Positions 18,872 to 30,048 of a stretch of DNA of 64,000 nt are shown piece by piece. Origin of the DNA: Halopseudomonas oceani (GTDB lineage Bacteria; Pseudomonadota; Gammaproteobacteria; Pseudomonadales; Pseudomonadaceae); the NCBI RefSeq assembly GCF_002903165.1, contig NZ_PPSK01000009.1, positions 1 to 64,000 of the forward strand, written 5' to 3'. Position numbers and translations under genes: made by a program. The notes under the pieces were generated by a model. That model saw only the letters and a list, made by a program, of their open reading frames with translations. It ran no database searches and was not told where the DNA came from. Position 1 is the first letter of the stretch; each line of letters starts with the position of its first letter.

Positions 18872-19672
18872 CTATCGGTTCGGTATTGGAAGCTGAAAGA
18901 GGCGGCGAGCGTTATCGCAGGTATGTTGGCTCAGGTGGGAAATCGATTGCTGGCGACAGTCAGCCACCATGCGTGCGACTTCCGGCAGGAAGGCCGGCTC
19001 GTTGCGGCGATTTTTCGGCTTGGGTGACAGCGTACGCGGCAATAGCCAGGGTGCATCCGTTTCCAGTAACAGGCGATTGTCAGGAATGTCCTTCACCAGG
19101 CCCTGGAGGTCAGTGCCCCGGCGTTCGTCACAGATCCAGCCGGTAATGCCGACGTAGAGGTCCATATCCAGATAGGCATAGAGGGCTTTCCTGTCTGCGG
19201 TAAAACAGTGCACCACGGCACCGCTAAGACGGTCGCGGAAGTCACGCAGGACAGCGATCAGGGTATCGCTTGCGTCGCGCTCATGGAGAAATACCGGCAG
19301 ACCGGTGTCGGCGGCTGCTGCAAGTTGCTCTTCGAGTGCGCTCAGCTGAGCGGAGCGGGGGGAGAAATCGCGGTTGTAGTCCAGGCCGCATTCGCCAATG
19401 GCACGAACGGCGGGCTGGTTGCTTAGCTCACGTAGCTGACGGCTGCTGTCAGCGGTCCAATGACGGGCCTCGTGCGGGTGCACGCCAGCAGTGGTAAAGA
19501 GGTGTTCGGGGTGGTCCGCGCATAGAGCAAGCAACTGTTCTGCCTGCTCCAGCGAGGTCATGGTCAGCAACTGCTGGCTGACACCGGCCTGACGGGCCCG
19601 CTCTAGTACCGCGTCGCGGTCACTATTGAAGGCTTTGTCCGTCAGATTGACGCCGATGTCGACCCATTCCAT
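18872..19672 (-). CDS. tatD: TatD-family metal-dependent hydrolase
   Basis: A 266-residue TIM-barrel hydrolase of the TatD family, with 3'-5' exonuclease or DNase activity in characterised members. Motifs include D-I-G-V-N-L-T near the N-terminus (the usual metal H-x-H is N-L-T here, as in TatD itself), G-V-H-P-H, G-E-C-G-L-D-Y, H-E-R-D, V-V-H-C-F and L-L-L-E-T-D-A-P-W. Upstream and downstream neighbours on the same strand are deaD and the Cache protein, with short gaps. Confidence 0.92.
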   Translation of the reverse strand: MEWVDIGVNLTDKAFNSDRDAVLERARQAGVSQQLLTMTSLEQAEQLLALCADHPEHLFTTAGVHPHEARHWTADSSRQLRELSNQPAVRAIGECGLDYNRDFSPRSAQLSALEEQLAAAADTGLPVFLHERDASDTLIAVLRDFRDRLSGAVVHCFTADRKALYAYLDMDLYVGITGWICDERRGTDLQGLVKDIPDNRLLLETDAPWLLPRTLSPKPKNRRNEPAFLPEVARMVADCRQQSISHLSQHTCDNARRLFQLPIPNR

Positions 19673-19686
19673 CTGCAGTGCGTTCC

Positions 19687-21390
19687 TCAGGCCTTGCGCG
19701 GGCCCTTCGGCTTGCCTGCGTATTCGCGGCGCGGCGGCTTGCCACGGGGCGCGCGGTCACGTGGCGGCAGCTCGCCTTCCGGCAGCGGCCAGGCCTTGAT
19801 CTGCAAGGTTACGCCGTTGATTTCGGCGCCAGCCAGACGGTTGATTACCGCCTGATCCAGCGTCGGCAGGAAGACACCAGTGTGTTCGTTGAACAGTTTG
19901 ATGTGACCAATCTGTTGGCGTTGCAGGCCACCAACCTTGACCAGCACGTCGACCAGCGGTTTGGGCATCAGGCCGGTCTTGCGACCACCTTGCACCTTGT
20001 AACGGGTCAGGCCGCTGTCGCGATCGAACTCGCGCTCACGGCGCGGCGGTGCGCTGGGCAGGTCCGCCACCGGTTCCAGCAAGGTCTTGGCGCTCGGCAG
20101 CAAGGTCAGCAGGGCGGCAGCCAGTTCGGTTGCGTCCAGGCTGGTGAGTTCCTGCAGGTCGCTGACCAGTTGCTGGTGCAACGAAGTGGCCTGTTCACGG
20201 GCGTCGTTCAGGCGCGATGCCAGCTTGTTCAGACGGCCGCTGCGCACGGCGTCGGCGGTCGGCAGTGCCTGCGGCTCGATCTTCTGGCCGGTAGCGCGCT
20301 CCAGTACGTGCAGCAGACGACGCTCGCGCGGGGTAGCGAACAGGATCGCAGTACCCTGGCGACCGGCGCGGCCGGTACGACCGATGCGGTGTACGTAGCT
20401 TTCGCTGTCGTGCGGCAGGTCGTAGTTCAGTACGTGAGTAATTCGCTCAACGTCCAGGCCACGGGCGGCAACGTCGGTCGCAACCACGATGTCCAGCAAG
20501 CCACGCTTGAGGCGGTCAACGACCTGCTCGCGCAGTTGCTGGGTTAGGTCACCATTCAGCGCGGCGGCAGCAAAGCCGCGGGCTTCAAGACGTTCCGCCA
20601 GTTCGAGGCTGGCAGTCTTGGTGCGTACGAAGACGATCATGGCTTCGACTGGCTCGACTTCGAGCAGGCGGGTCATGGCGTCCAGCTTGTGGTGGTTGGA
20701 GACTTCCCAGACTTTCTGGGTGATGGTCTCGAGACTGCTGCTCGCGCCGCTGTGCAAGCGGATCTCAGCAGGCTCTTTCATATGATTGCGCGCTACGTTG
20801 CGCACGCCCGGCGGCATGGTCGCGGAGAACAACGCCTTCTGGGTGGTATCCGGCACTTCTTCAAAGACGGCTTCAAGGTCGTCGGCGAAGCCCATCTTGA
20901 GCATTTCGTCAGCTTCATCGAGCGCCAGATAACGCAGGTCTTGCAGCTTGAGGCTGCCGCGGCGCAGGTGGTCGGTGAGACGGCCTGGCGTCGCCACGAC
21001 GACGTGAGCGCCGCGCTCAAGCGCCTTGAACTGGGGGGCAAACGCCGAACCGCCATAGAGGGCAAGAACGGTAAAGCCGCGCATGTTCTGGGCGTAGCGC
21101 TGGAATGCTTCGGCAACCTGGAGCGCAAGCTCGCGGGTCGGGGTCAGGATCAGTGCCTGAGTTGCGCGCAGGCTGACGTCAATGCCAGCCAGTACAGGCA
21201 GCGCGAAGGCTGCGGTCTTGCCAGTGCCGGTCTGCGCCAGACCGAGCAGGTCTTTGCCAGCCAGAAGCGTGGGGATAGCTTCCGCCTGGATTGGGGAGGG
21301 GGTTTCGTAGCCGAGGCTGTTGAGGGCCTCGAGGAGATGAGCAGGCAGGCCGAGATCGGCAAATTGCCGGGCCGGAGCGGTATCGGACAT
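19687..21390 (-). CDS. deaD: DEAD-box RNA helicase (DeaD/CsdA type)
   Basis: A 567-residue ATP-dependent RNA helicase likely acting in ribosome assembly and mRNA turnover, often cold-induced. All core motifs are visible: Q motif (P-S-P-I-Q), motif I (A-Q-T-G-T-G-K-T), P-T-R-E-L-A, T-P-G-R, D-E-A-D, S-A-T, and [11 protein letters not shown]. The C-terminus has a DbpA-type RNA-binding fold (about 455-540) followed by a basic R/K/P/G-rich tail. It is shorter than E. coli DeaD but in the range of Pseudomonas homologues. Confidence 0.94.
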   Translation of the reverse strand: MSDTAPARQFADLGLPAHLLEALNSLGYETPSPIQAEAIPTLLAGKDLLGLAQTGTGKTAAFALPVLAGIDVSLRATQALILTPTRELALQVAEAFQRYAQNMRGFTVLALYGGSAFAPQFKALERGAHVVVATPGRLTDHLRRGSLKLQDLRYLALDEADEMLKMGFADDLEAVFEEVPDTTQKALFSATMPPGVRNVARNHMKEPAEIRLHSGASSSLETITQKVWEVSNHHKLDAMTRLLEVEPVEAMIVFVRTKTASLELAERLEARGFAAAALNGDLTQQLREQVVDRLKRGLLDIVVATDVAARGLDVERITHVLNYDLPHDSESYVHRIGRTGRAGRQGTAILFATPRERRLLHVLERATGQKIEPQALPTADAVRSGRLNKLASRLNDAREQATSLHQQLVSDLQELTSLDATELAAALLTLLPSAKTLLEPVADLPSAPPRREREFDRDSGLTRYKVQGGRKTGLMPKPLVDVLVKVGGLQRQQIGHIKLFNEHTGVFLPTLDQAVINRLAGAEINGVTLQIKAWPLPEGELPPRDRAPRGKPPRREYAGKPKGPRKA

Positions 21391-21533
21391 ACGGGAAGTG
21401 AACCTTAGGGAAGAGATAGCCGCGTATTATACGTGTTTTATGGGCAAAATACCTCTGCCTTTTGTCTGACCTGTTCAGCGGTAGCACAAAGTGTCAGGCT
21501 TAGAGGCCAAGTGACAGGATCAAGGAGCAGGGC

Positions 21534-22499
21534 ATGGGACGTCTGATTGACGGCCAATGGGTCGATCAGTGGTATGACACCAGCAGTACGGGTGGCGCCT
21601 TCAAGCGTGAGGATGCCGGGTTTCGTGATTGGATTGAGCCAGGTGCGCGCTTTGCGCCAGCGTCCGGGCGTTACCATCTGTATGTCTCGCTGGCCTGTCC
21701 CTGGGCTCATCGCACGCTGATCATGCGTCACCTCAAGGGGCTGGAGTCGCATATTGGCGTCACGGTCGTGCACCCGCACATGCTTGATCAGGGCTGGCAG
21801 TTTGCCGAGCCCGAGCCGCTGTACGGTTATCGTTGCATGCACCAGCTGTATACCCATACCCGCCCGGACTACACCGGCAGAGTCACCGTGCCGGTGCTAT
21901 GGGATCGACAGGAAGAGACGATCGTCAACAACGAGTCGGCCGAGATCATCCGCATTTTCAACAGCGCGTTTGATGACGTGACTGGCAATCGTGATGACTA
22001 TTATCCGAGCGCGTTGCAGAACGAAATCGAGTGGATCAACGAGCGCGTCTACAGTGATATTAATAACGGGGTTTACAAGGCCGGGTTTGCTACCGAGCAG
22101 GATGTCTACGAGCAGGCCTGTCGCGAACTCTTTGCCGCTCTGGACTGGGTGGAGGTGTTGCTCGGTGAGCGCCGCTATCTGGCTGGTAGCGAGCTGACCT
22201 TGGCTGATTGGCGTTTGTTCACCACGCTGGTGCGCTTTGATCCGGTCTACCACGGGCACTTCAAGTGCAACCTGCAGCGTATCGAAGATTATCCGAATTT
22301 GCTCGGTTACCTGCGCGAACTTTACCAGTGGCCGGGTATTGCCGACACCGTCGACTTCGAGCACATCAAGCAACATTACTATTACAGTCACTCCAGCATC
22401 AATCCGAATCGGATCGTTGCGCTGGGCATGGGGCCAGACCTGCATGTACCGCATCAACGTGACCGCAAGGTGTACGCAACAGAGCAGCAGGAAAGCTAA
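21534..22499 (+). CDS. yqjG: Glutathionyl-hydroquinone reductase (Xi-class GST, YqjG/ECM4)
   Basis: A 321-residue Xi-class glutathione transferase that removes glutathione from glutathionyl-hydroquinones. The catalytic C-P-W-A motif sits near residue 60 (S-L-A-C-P-W-A-H-R). Near the domain border there is an N-N-E-S-A-E-I segment for glutathione binding, followed by the all-helical C-terminal domain. A strong AAGGAG ribosome-binding site precedes the ATG. It is followed after 2 bases by the antiporter gene, so the two are likely co-transcribed. Confidence 0.92.
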   Translation: MGRLIDGQWVDQWYDTSSTGGAFKREDAGFRDWIEPGARFAPASGRYHLYVSLACPWAHRTLIMRHLKGLESHIGVTVVHPHMLDQGWQFAEPEPLYGYRCMHQLYTHTRPDYTGRVTVPVLWDRQEETIVNNESAEIIRIFNSAFDDVTGNRDDYYPSALQNEIEWINERVYSDINNGVYKAGFATEQDVYEQACRELFAALDWVEVLLGERRYLAGSELTLADWRLFTTLVRFDPVYHGHFKCNLQRIEDYPNLLGYLRELYQWPGIADTVDFEHIKQHYYYSHSSINPNRIVALGMGPDLHVPHQRDRKVYATEQQES

Positions 22500-22501
22500 A
22501 C

Positions 22502-24370
22502 GTGACAGACATTCAACATCTGATTACCCCGGCACTAACGTTTTCGGGGGTTGCCCTGGTTAGCCTTGTCTGCCAGCTCAGTGCCTGGCGTTTGCGCCTG
22601 CCTGCGATTTTGTTTCTGCTGCTTGCCGGTATTCTGCTGGGACCGGTCGTCGGTGTGCTGTCGCCCGATGAGTTTCTTGGTGACCTGCTGTTTCCGCTGG
22701 TATCGCTCTGTGTCGCGCTGATCCTGTTCGAAGGCAGCCTGACGCTCAAGTTCGACCAGTTGAAGGAAACCGGTAGTGTGGTAAGGCGGCTGGTGACAGT
22801 CGGTGCGCTGGTTACCTGGGGGGTGATCAGTGTTGCCTGTTACTGGCTGATCGGCCTGGAGCCCGGCCTGTCGGCGTTGTTCGGCGCATTGGTTGTGGTA
22901 ACCGGCCCTACAGTCATTGTTCCGATGCTGCGGACGCTGCGTGCGACCCAGCGCATTTCACGGGTGTTGCGCTGGGAGGGTATTTTGATCGACCCGATCG
23001 GCGCCTTGCTGGCGGTGCTGGTTTACGAGTGGATTGCGGCGCAGAGCGCCGGTGACAGCGGCTTTATCGCCGGCTTGCTGATATTTGCCAAGGTGGTCTG
23101 CTACGGCACCATCGCCGGTGTTGCCGGTGGAGCATTGATGGCAACCGCCATGCGGCGACACTGGATTCCTGAATACCTCGAAGTCCTGGCCTCGCTGACC
23201 GTGGTGCTGGTGACCTTTACCCTAGCCAACGAACTGGCGCATGAGTCCGGCCTGCTGGCGGTGACGGTCATGGGAATCTGGCTGGCGAATGCCCGTGGTG
23301 TCGATATTGAAGAGATTCTGGTGTTCAAGGAACACCTGTCGGTGCTGCTCATCTCTGGCCTGTTCATCCTGCTGGCGGCGCGACTGGATCTGGGCGCGCT
23401 GTTGGCGCTTGGCTGGCCAGCGCTGGCGTTGCTGCTGGTGATCCAGTTTGTCGCCAGACCGCTGGCAGTCTGGATCAGCAGCCTGGGTAGCGAGCTGAAC
23501 TGGCGTGAGCGGGCACTGATTGCCTGGATCGGGCCACGGGGTATCGTCGCCGCGGCGGTATCGGCACTGTTTGCGCTGCGTCTGGAGCAGGCCGGTTATG
23601 AAAATGCCGCGCTGGTAAGTGCGCTGACCTTTGCCGTCATCATTGGTACTGTTGTCTTTCAGAGTGCGACGGCGCGAACCGTTGCCCGATTGTTGCGAGT
23701 AACCGAGCCCGAGCGCCGTGGTGTTCTGATTATTGGGGCCAACGCGGTTGCCCGTGCACTTGGGGAAGTTTTGCAGAAGCTGGATGTCCCGCTGCTGATG
23801 GTAGATACCCATTGGGAGTCAATCAGTCAGGCCCGGATGAAAGGCTTGCGCACTGTGCGCGGCAACCCGTTGTCGGCCCAGGTGGACAGCAGCCTCGATC
23901 TGACCGGGTTGGGCACCTTGCTTACGATCACGCCGGAGCGCGAGCGCAATGCATTGCTCAATCAGCATTTTCAGCGTGACTTTGTCGCACACCGCATTTT
24001 CACCGTACGTAACGAACGTAGCGGTGCCAACGAGCGTTTGCAAATATCAGCCAAGCACGAGGGCGCACCGCTTGGCCCGGATGGCATGACGTTCAGCAAG
24101 CTGTCGAGCCTGATCAGTCAAGGGGCGCGCTTCAAGGCCACGACGCTGACCGAGGGCTTCAGTTACGCCCAATGGCGGGAAGAAGCGGGCAAGGGGCGTA
24201 CGCCATTGCTGGCCCTGACGCCTGAGCGGCGGTTGCGGGTCTTCTCGCCGGAGCAGACGATTGAGCCGGAGGCCGACTGGACGCTGATCTACCTGGAGAC
24301 AGCCACGGAAAACGGCAAGGCAAGCCGTGAGTCCGAGGGCGCTGAAAACAGCCCACAGACGGCGCAGTGA
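22502..24370 (+). CDS. CPA1-type Na+(K+)/H+ antiporter with TrkA-N-like C-terminal domain
   Basis: A 622-residue membrane protein starting with GTG 2 bases after the GST stop. About twelve membrane helices span residues 10-400 and include the F-E-G-S-L, T-G-P-T-V-I-V-P and G-P-R-G-I-V-A-A motifs of NhaP-type exchangers. A nucleotide-binding TrkA-N-like domain follows (G-V-L-I-I-G-A-N-A-V-A-R-A-L, about 405-520), then a C-terminal extension. The cytosolic domain suggests gating by a dinucleotide or redox state; substrate ion not determined. Confidence 0.88.
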   Translation: MTDIQHLITPALTFSGVALVSLVCQLSAWRLRLPAILFLLLAGILLGPVVGVLSPDEFLGDLLFPLVSLCVALILFEGSLTLKFDQLKETGSVVRRLVTVGALVTWGVISVACYWLIGLEPGLSALFGALVVVTGPTVIVPMLRTLRATQRISRVLRWEGILIDPIGALLAVLVYEWIAAQSAGDSGFIAGLLIFAKVVCYGTIAGVAGGALMATAMRRHWIPEYLEVLASLTVVLVTFTLANELAHESGLLAVTVMGIWLANARGVDIEEILVFKEHLSVLLISGLFILLAARLDLGALLALGWPALALLLVIQFVARPLAVWISSLGSELNWRERALIAWIGPRGIVAAAVSALFALRLEQAGYENAALVSALTFAVIIGTVVFQSATARTVARLLRVTEPERRGVLIIGANAVARALGEVLQKLDVPLLMVDTHWESISQARMKGLRTVRGNPLSAQVDSSLDLTGLGTLLTITPERERNALLNQHFQRDFVAHRIFTVRNERSGANERLQISAKHEGAPLGPDGMTFSKLSSLISQGARFKATTLTEGFSYAQWREEAGKGRTPLLALTPERRLRVFSPEQTIEPEADWTLIYLETATENGKASRESEGAENSPQTAQ

Positions 24371-24415
24371 ATGTCGACAGCGTCAGGGCGTTAAGTCGAC
24401 AATGCCGTCTTTGCA

Positions 24416-24439
24416 CCGCCGGACCATCAGGTCCGGTGG
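24416..24439. terminator. Hairpin between the antiporter and greB
   Basis: A 10-bp stem with one G-T pair and an ATCA loop, located between the antiporter stop and the greB start. The following sequence is only mildly T-rich (TTCGGTACTTTTC). It could be a weak terminator or a structured greB leader. Confidence 0.4.
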
Positions 24440-24463
24440 CTTCGGTACTTTTCGGATAGCGCT

Positions 24464-24940
24464 ATGGATACCAACGTCATCACCCCGGAAGGGCACGCTG
24501 CGCTCAAGCAGGAGCTGGATCAGCTCTGGCGGCAGGAGCGCCCAGAGGTCACCAGACTGGTTCAATGGGCGGCCAGTCTTGGTGACCGCTCGGAGAACGC
24601 CGATTACCAGTACAACAAGAAGCGCCTGCGAGAAATTGATCGGCGGGTACGCTTCCTTCGCAACCGCCTTGATAAGCTCCGCGTCGTCGAGTACAGCCCG
24701 GTTCAGGAAGGTCGGGCATTCTTTGGCGCCTGGGTGGCGCTGGTCGATGAAGACGGGCGGGAGCTGCTGTTTCGTATTGTCGGCCCTGACGAAATATACG
24801 GTCGCAAGGACTACGTTTCGGTCAATGCGCCTATTGTTCGAGCCTGTCTGGGCAAGGCGGTGGGCGACGAAGTTATCGTGCGCACACCCGAGTCGGTGAA
24901 AAGCTGGGACATCGAATCCATTCGTTATCACATCGACTGA
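24464..24940 (+). CDS. greB: Transcription elongation factor GreB
   Basis: A 158-residue Gre factor that enters the RNA polymerase secondary channel and stimulates cleavage of backtracked RNA. The N-terminal coiled coil includes the G-D-R-S-E-N-A-D-Y tip with the acidic residues needed for cleavage. The C-terminal FKBP-like domain follows. R-R-V-R-F-L-R-N-R-L-D fits GreB rather than GreA. Its stop is only 15 bases from the convergent ABC permease gene. Confidence 0.94.
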   Translation: MDTNVITPEGHAALKQELDQLWRQERPEVTRLVQWAASLGDRSENADYQYNKKRLREIDRRVRFLRNRLDKLRVVEYSPVQEGRAFFGAWVALVDEDGRELLFRIVGPDEIYGRKDYVSVNAPIVRACLGKAVGDEVIVRTPESVKSWDIESIRYHID

Positions 24941-24955
24941 TGCGTTGTTTGGTTA

Positions 24956-26074
24956 CTACTGCAGAGTGCTGCGCAGGCGTCGCAGGGCAGCGCAAAAGAA
25001 CACGGCACCAATGGCCGTCAATGCCAGTAGCTTAGGCCAAACGATTTCGAGGCCCGCGCCGCGCAGCAGGACACTCTGGGCCAGTTCGACGAAGTGTGTG
25101 GTTGGTGCCAGCGACATGATCAGTTGTACCGGGACCGGCATGCTTTCGCGTGGCGTTACAGCCCCGGACAGAATCTCCAGCGGGATCAGAACCAGCATGA
25201 TCAGCAGCCCAAGCTGTGGCATCGAGCGGGCAACCGTGCCGAGGAAAATCCCCATTGAGGTAGTGGCAAACAGGTGCAGTGCTGTGCCAGCCAGAAACAG
25301 GGCCATCGCGCCTTGAATGGGCACCTGTAGCCAGCCTTCGACGATGAATTGCAACGCAAGTGCCGATGCTGTCAGCACCACCAAGCCCATTGCCCACACT
25401 TTGGCCAGCATGATCTCCAACGGCGTAACCGGCATCACCAGCAAGTGCTCGATGGTGCCGTGCTCGCGTTCGCGTATCAGCGCCGCGCCGGTCAGGATGA
25501 TCGACAGCATGGTGATCTGGTTGATGACCTCGGTGATGGCACCGAACCAGCTGGCATCAAGATTGGGGTTGTAGGCTACACGCACCACCGCTTCGACCGG
25601 CTGGCTGGCGGTGCCCTGATAGCGCTGTGCGAAGGCGGTTGCTTCCCGCTGGATGATTTGCTGAATATGACCGGCACCGCTGAACGCCTGACTTACCTGA
25701 GTCGCATCCACATTCAGCTGGATGGATGGTTGCTCGCCTGCGAGCAGGTCGCGCTGGAAGTCGGGTGGAATGTTCAGCGTAAAGGTGTACAGGCCACCGT
25801 CCATGCCCTGATCCATCTGACGGTGGTCGATCAGCGTCGGGGGCAGAAAGTAGGGCAGCTGGAACGCGTCAATCAGCCGGGCAGAAACCTGTGAGCGGTC
25901 TTCATCGACGACCGCAATGGTCGCCCGATTCGGGGTTTCCGGCATGGCGGTGGCAGAGGAGTAGATGCTCAGGCTGAAGGCATAGATGATCAGCAGCACC
26001 AGCGCAGGGTCGCGTGCCAGGCTGCGCAGCTCCTTGATGCCGAGCTGAAGAATGTTGCCGAGAGATCGCATCAT
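24956..26074 (-). CDS. yhhJ: ABC-2 type permease (YhhJ-like)
   Basis: A 372-residue ABC-2 permease. It has an N-terminal membrane helix, a large periplasmic loop (about 45-180), then five helices near 185-365 with the R-E-R-E-H-G-T-I-E-H-L-L coupling motif. It follows the RbbA-like gene with almost no gap. Together with the HlyD-like gene it reproduces the E. coli yhiI-rbbA-yhhJ order, an export system whose substrate is not established. Confidence 0.88.
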   Translation of the reverse strand: MMRSLGNILQLGIKELRSLARDPALVLLIIYAFSLSIYSSATAMPETPNRATIAVVDEDRSQVSARLIDAFQLPYFLPPTLIDHRQMDQGMDGGLYTFTLNIPPDFQRDLLAGEQPSIQLNVDATQVSQAFSGAGHIQQIIQREATAFAQRYQGTASQPVEAVVRVAYNPNLDASWFGAITEVINQITMLSIILTGAALIREREHGTIEHLLVMPVTPLEIMLAKVWAMGLVVLTASALALQFIVEGWLQVPIQGAMALFLAGTALHLFATTSMGIFLGTVARSMPQLGLLIMLVLIPLEILSGAVTPRESMPVPVQLIMSLAPTTHFVELAQSVLLRGAGLEIVWPKLLALTAIGAVFFCAALRRLRSTLQ

Positions 26075-26075
26075 G

Positions 26076-28802
26076 TCATTTCTCCTGCTTTCTCAGGCCC
26101 GCGATACTGGCAAGCGTCAGTACCGGGATGGACACCAGCAGCGGGATGAAATAACTGTGCAGATCCGCAAACCCCAGCGCCTTTGAAAAGACGCCGCGGG
26201 TGATGATCAGAAAGTGCGTCGTCGGGTAGAGCTGGCCGATCAATGCACCGGCCCCCTCCATGGCTGATACCGGGTGCAACATCCCGGAAAACTGGATGGC
26301 CGGAATCAGGGTTGCGATCGCCGTGCCGAAAATGGCCGCAATCTGGCTCTTCAGCAGTGACGATACCAGCAGGCCGAGACCGGTTGCGCAGATGAGATAG
26401 AGCAGTCCGCCGAGCAGCAGGGTGGCGAGGCTGCCCTTGATAGGAACGTCAAAGGCAAATACGGCTAGCAGCAGCAGGGCGATGAAGTTGACGAAGCCCA
26501 GTGCAACGTAGGGCAATTGCTTGCCGAGCAGGAACTCGAGCTTGCTCACCGGTGTGACGTAGAAGTTGGTGATTGAGCCAAGCTCCTTCTCGCGAACTAC
26601 CGCCAGAGCCGTCAACATCGCCGGGATCATCATCAACAGAATTGGAATGACCGCAGGAACCATGGCCGGCAAACTTTCCACATCGGGGTTGTAGCGGTAG
26701 CGCGTTTCGACGTTGACCAGGCTGGTCCTGTAGGTAGTTGGCTGATGGGCAGCGAGCGTCAGCAGGTAGTTCAGATGAATGCCTTGGGCGTAACCGCGGA
26801 GGGTATCTGCGCGCATCGGCATGGCGCCATCAATCCAGTAGGCAACCTGAGGGTTGTCGCCGCGCAGCAGATCACGACCAAAGCCCGGCGGGATCTCCAA
26901 TGCCAGGCTAATGTCGCCCGCGCGCATGCGCTCATCCAGCTCGGCATGGCTGTGCAGCGGCGGTTTTTCGATAAAGTAACGTGAGCCGGATAGCTCCAGC
27001 GCATAGTTCTGGCTGTAGGTCGTCTGGTCTCGATCCAGCACGGCAAAGGTCAGGTTCTCCACGTCCATGTTGATGCCGTAACCCATGATGATCATCAGAA
27101 ACACGCTGCCTGCCAGCGCCAGCATGCCCCGTACCGGGTCACGGCGCAGTTCCATGGTTTCGCGCCGGGTGTAACTGAGCAGCCGGCGAAGGCTGAAGCG
27201 AGGTCCTTTTGCAGGCTCTTCGCTTGCGCCCGGTGGTGTTAGCCTGACGGCCGCAGGTGCGCTCTCGTCCGGCCCGCTGGCCTCGCGCAGCCAGTCGATG
27301 AAGGCTTCTTCCAGTGAGTCCTTGCCGCGCTGCTTGCGCAGCTCCTCGGGCGCGCCGCTGACCAGTACCTTCCCCGCGTGCATCAGCGACATGCGGTCGC
27401 AACGTTCAGCTTCGTTCATGAAGTGGGTGGATATGAAAATGGTCACACCATCTTCGCGCGACAGCTTGGCCAGCAGCGCCCAGAACATGTCGCGGGCAAC
27501 CGGATCGACACCGGAGGTCGGTTCGTCGAGGATCAGAATCTCTGGTTTGTGGATGACTGCGACCGCCAGTGACAGTCGTTGGCGGACTCCAAGCGGGAGG
27601 TCCATTGGCAAGCTGTCGGCGACGTCGTGCAGATTGAACTGATCCAGTAGCTCATGCACGCGCAGCGGCCCTTGTTCCGCTGAGAGGTGATACAGCTTGG
27701 CGTGCAGCACCAGGTTTTGACGTACGGTCAACTCACTGTACAGCGAGAATGCCTGCGACATGTAGCCAACGCGCATGCGCACCGAGATGTCATTGGGGTC
27801 GACCGGTTTGCCGAGTACTGACGCCTCACCTTCACTGAACGGTAGCAGGCCGGTGAGCATTTTCATCGTCGTCGACTTGCCACACCCGTTGGAGCCGAGA
27901 AAGCCAAATATTTCGCCCCGTTCGATACGGAAGTTGACCTTGTCGACCGCCACGAAATCGCCAAAGCGGCGGGTCAGGTTGTGGGCCTCGATGGCGATGC
28001 CGGTCTGCTGGGTCCGCGGCGGGATGATCAGTTGCTGGTGCTGGCGGCGCTTTTCCTCCGGAAGCAGGGCGACGAAAGCCTGCTCAAGGCTGCTGGACCC
28101 GGTCTGTTTCAGGATTTCCTGCGGTGTGCCGGTCGCAAGTACTTTGCCGGCGTCCATGGCTACCAACCAGTCGAAGTTTTGCGCTTCGTCCATGTAGGCG
28201 CTGGCGATCAGCACGCTCATCTGCGGCCGCGCAGCACGGATTCGGCGAATAAGGTCCCAGAACTGGCTGCGAGACAGCGGGTCGACGCCCGTAGTCGGTT
28301 CGTCGAGGATCAACAGGTCGGGGTCGTGAATCAGCGCACAGCACAGTCCGAGCTTCTGCTTCATGCCGCCAGATAGCTTGCCGGCCGGGCGGTCAATAAA
28401 GCGACTCATGCCGGTGCTGGCGAGCAGCTCGCTGATCCGGGCCTTGCGCTCCTGCCTGTCCTGGTTGAACAGGCGGCCAAAGAACTCGAGGTTCTCCGAT
28501 ACGCTTAGGGTCGGGTAGAGGTTCTTGCCAAGCCCTTGTGGCATGAAGGCGATGCGCGGACATACTCGCCGCCTATGCCCTGCGCTGCGCATGTCTCCGT
28601 CCAGCACCTGCAACTTTCCCTGTTGCAGGCGGCGAGCGCCTGCAACCAGTGACAGCAGACTGGACTTGCCGACACCATCGGGGCCGATCAGGCCGACCAT
28701 GCAGCCGGCGGGCAAATCGAGGGTGAGCGAATCCAGTGCGGCTACCGTGCCGTACCTCAGGTTGATGCCTTCCAGTCGAGCGACTGGGGCGCGCGTGTCC
28801 AT
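26076..28802 (-). CDS. rbbA: RbbA-like ABC transporter: two ATPase domains fused to an ABC-2 permease
   Basis: A 908-residue protein with two complete ABC ATPase domains and a C-terminal permease. The first ATPase has [13 protein letters not shown] and L-I-L-D-E-P; the second has [13 protein letters not shown] as a diverged signature, and I-L-I-L-D-E-P. The permease has a helix near 545, a periplasmic loop, then helices from 715 to the end. Size and domain order match E. coli RbbA, described as a ribosome-associated ATPase and also a likely exporter component. Here the fusion partner membrane protein and HlyD adaptor favour an export role. Confidence 0.9.
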   Translation of the reverse strand: MDTRAPVARLEGINLRYGTVAALDSLTLDLPAGCMVGLIGPDGVGKSSLLSLVAGARRLQQGKLQVLDGDMRSAGHRRRVCPRIAFMPQGLGKNLYPTLSVSENLEFFGRLFNQDRQERKARISELLASTGMSRFIDRPAGKLSGGMKQKLGLCCALIHDPDLLILDEPTTGVDPLSRSQFWDLIRRIRAARPQMSVLIASAYMDEAQNFDWLVAMDAGKVLATGTPQEILKQTGSSSLEQAFVALLPEEKRRQHQQLIIPPRTQQTGIAIEAHNLTRRFGDFVAVDKVNFRIERGEIFGFLGSNGCGKSTTMKMLTGLLPFSEGEASVLGKPVDPNDISVRMRVGYMSQAFSLYSELTVRQNLVLHAKLYHLSAEQGPLRVHELLDQFNLHDVADSLPMDLPLGVRQRLSLAVAVIHKPEILILDEPTSGVDPVARDMFWALLAKLSREDGVTIFISTHFMNEAERCDRMSLMHAGKVLVSGAPEELRKQRGKDSLEEAFIDWLREASGPDESAPAAVRLTPPGASEEPAKGPRFSLRRLLSYTRRETMELRRDPVRGMLALAGSVFLMIIMGYGINMDVENLTFAVLDRDQTTYSQNYALELSGSRYFIEKPPLHSHAELDERMRAGDISLALEIPPGFGRDLLRGDNPQVAYWIDGAMPMRADTLRGYAQGIHLNYLLTLAAHQPTTYRTSLVNVETRYRYNPDVESLPAMVPAVIPILLMMIPAMLTALAVVREKELGSITNFYVTPVSKLEFLLGKQLPYVALGFVNFIALLLLAVFAFDVPIKGSLATLLLGGLLYLICATGLGLLVSSLLKSQIAAIFGTAIATLIPAIQFSGMLHPVSAMEGAGALIGQLYPTTHFLIITRGVFSKALGFADLHSYFIPLLVSIPVLTLASIAGLRKQEK

Positions 28803-28804
28803 GC

Positions 28805-29878
28805 TCAGTTTCCGACGTTGACTTCAAGGTCCGCCGGCCAGTCGGCGTCTGCGTCCAGTTTCAACCAGGCTACACCGGGCAGCCCGGTCTTGACCTGCTC
28901 TATGTGCTGCTCAAGCAGCTTGGGATCAATACGGGCACGGATACGGAACATCATCTTTTCCCGTTCCCGCTCGGTTTCTACCGACTTGGGTGTGAACTGC
29001 GCAACGCTGGCGACATAGCTGACAGTAGCGGGAATGACGTATTGCGGTGCGGCGTCGATGATGATGTGGGCGTCGGAGCCCATGGCCACACGTCCAGCCA
29101 GTCGCTCCGGCAGGAAGAAGGTCATGTAGACATCAGTAAGGTCAACCAGGTTTAGCACCCGGCCGCCGGCGCCCAGCACCTCACCCGGCTCAACCGTACG
29201 GAATTGGACCCGCGCGTGACGGTCTGCGGTCAGGCTGCTGTCTTTGATGTCGGCGGCAATACGGTCTACCGCTGCGCGGGCGGCATCTAGCGCGGACTCG
29301 GCGCCAATGACCTGCGAGCGTGCGGCAGCAATGCCGGCCTCGGCAGACTGAATCTGGGCACGGGCCGACGCCACTGCTGCCTGAGTGCTCTCGAGCGCGG
29401 CGAGCGCGTCGTCGAGTTGCTGGCGCGACATGGCATTGCGCTGAACCAGTACCTTGATCCGTTCATAGCGTTTTTGCGCGGCATTCAATTCCGCCTGGCG
29501 TTGCGACAGCAGTGCCTCTGCCGTGGCGCGCTCGCTCTCACGCTGGCTGACCAGAGCCTGAGCAGTTTGGATGGCGTTTTCGGCTTGGCGCGACTGGGCC
29601 TGCGCCTGCTGCAGTTGAGCCTGCAGGGTGCTGGTGTCCATCTCTGCCAGCAGTTCACCGGCGTTAACAAAGTCGCCTTCATCTACCAGAATCCGGGCAA
29701 CGCGCCCACCAAGCTTGGTTGCAACGTTGATTTCGGTCGCTTCGATGCGGCCGTTTCCGCTGGCAAAGCCATCACCGTACCCGGAAGGTTTGAGTTCCAG
29801 CCAGGCAATGACAGCAATGGCGGCAAGGGCGGCTACGGCCAGTAGGCCACGGACGAGGTTGCGGGGAGGTTTCTGCAC
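28805..29878 (-). CDS. yhiI: HlyD-family membrane fusion protein (YhiI-like)
   Basis: A 357-residue periplasmic adaptor with one N-terminal membrane helix (about residues 10-28). A lipoyl-like half ([10 protein letters not shown]) and a long coiled coil rich in Gln/Ala/Glu (about 75-195) follow, then the second lipoyl half and beta-barrel. It is the first gene of the export operon, ending 2 bases before the RbbA-like gene. It would link the inner-membrane ABC proteins to an outer-membrane channel encoded elsewhere. Confidence 0.9.
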   Translation of the reverse strand: MQKPPRNLVRGLLAVAALAAIAVIAWLELKPSGYGDGFASGNGRIEATEINVATKLGGRVARILVDEGDFVNAGELLAEMDTSTLQAQLQQAQAQSRQAENAIQTAQALVSQRESERATAEALLSQRQAELNAAQKRYERIKVLVQRNAMSRQQLDDALAALESTQAAVASARAQIQSAEAGIAAARSQVIGAESALDAARAAVDRIAADIKDSSLTADRHARVQFRTVEPGEVLGAGGRVLNLVDLTDVYMTFFLPERLAGRVAMGSDAHIIIDAAPQYVIPATVSYVASVAQFTPKSVETEREREKMMFRIRARIDPKLLEQHIEQVKTGLPGVAWLKLDADADWPADLEVNVGN

Positions 29879-30048
29879 GACGATTCCTTATCCTGTATGC
29901 AGGCAGATCGCGGATGATCGCTGCTACGAGGTCCATTCTATATGATACCGGGCATAGGGTGTTGATACCGGTCAATACGCTCCGGCGCGGCCCTCAGTTC
30001 GGGTCAAACTAGCGCGATCGGCTGCCGGTGTTCAAGTCTTCGATCTCT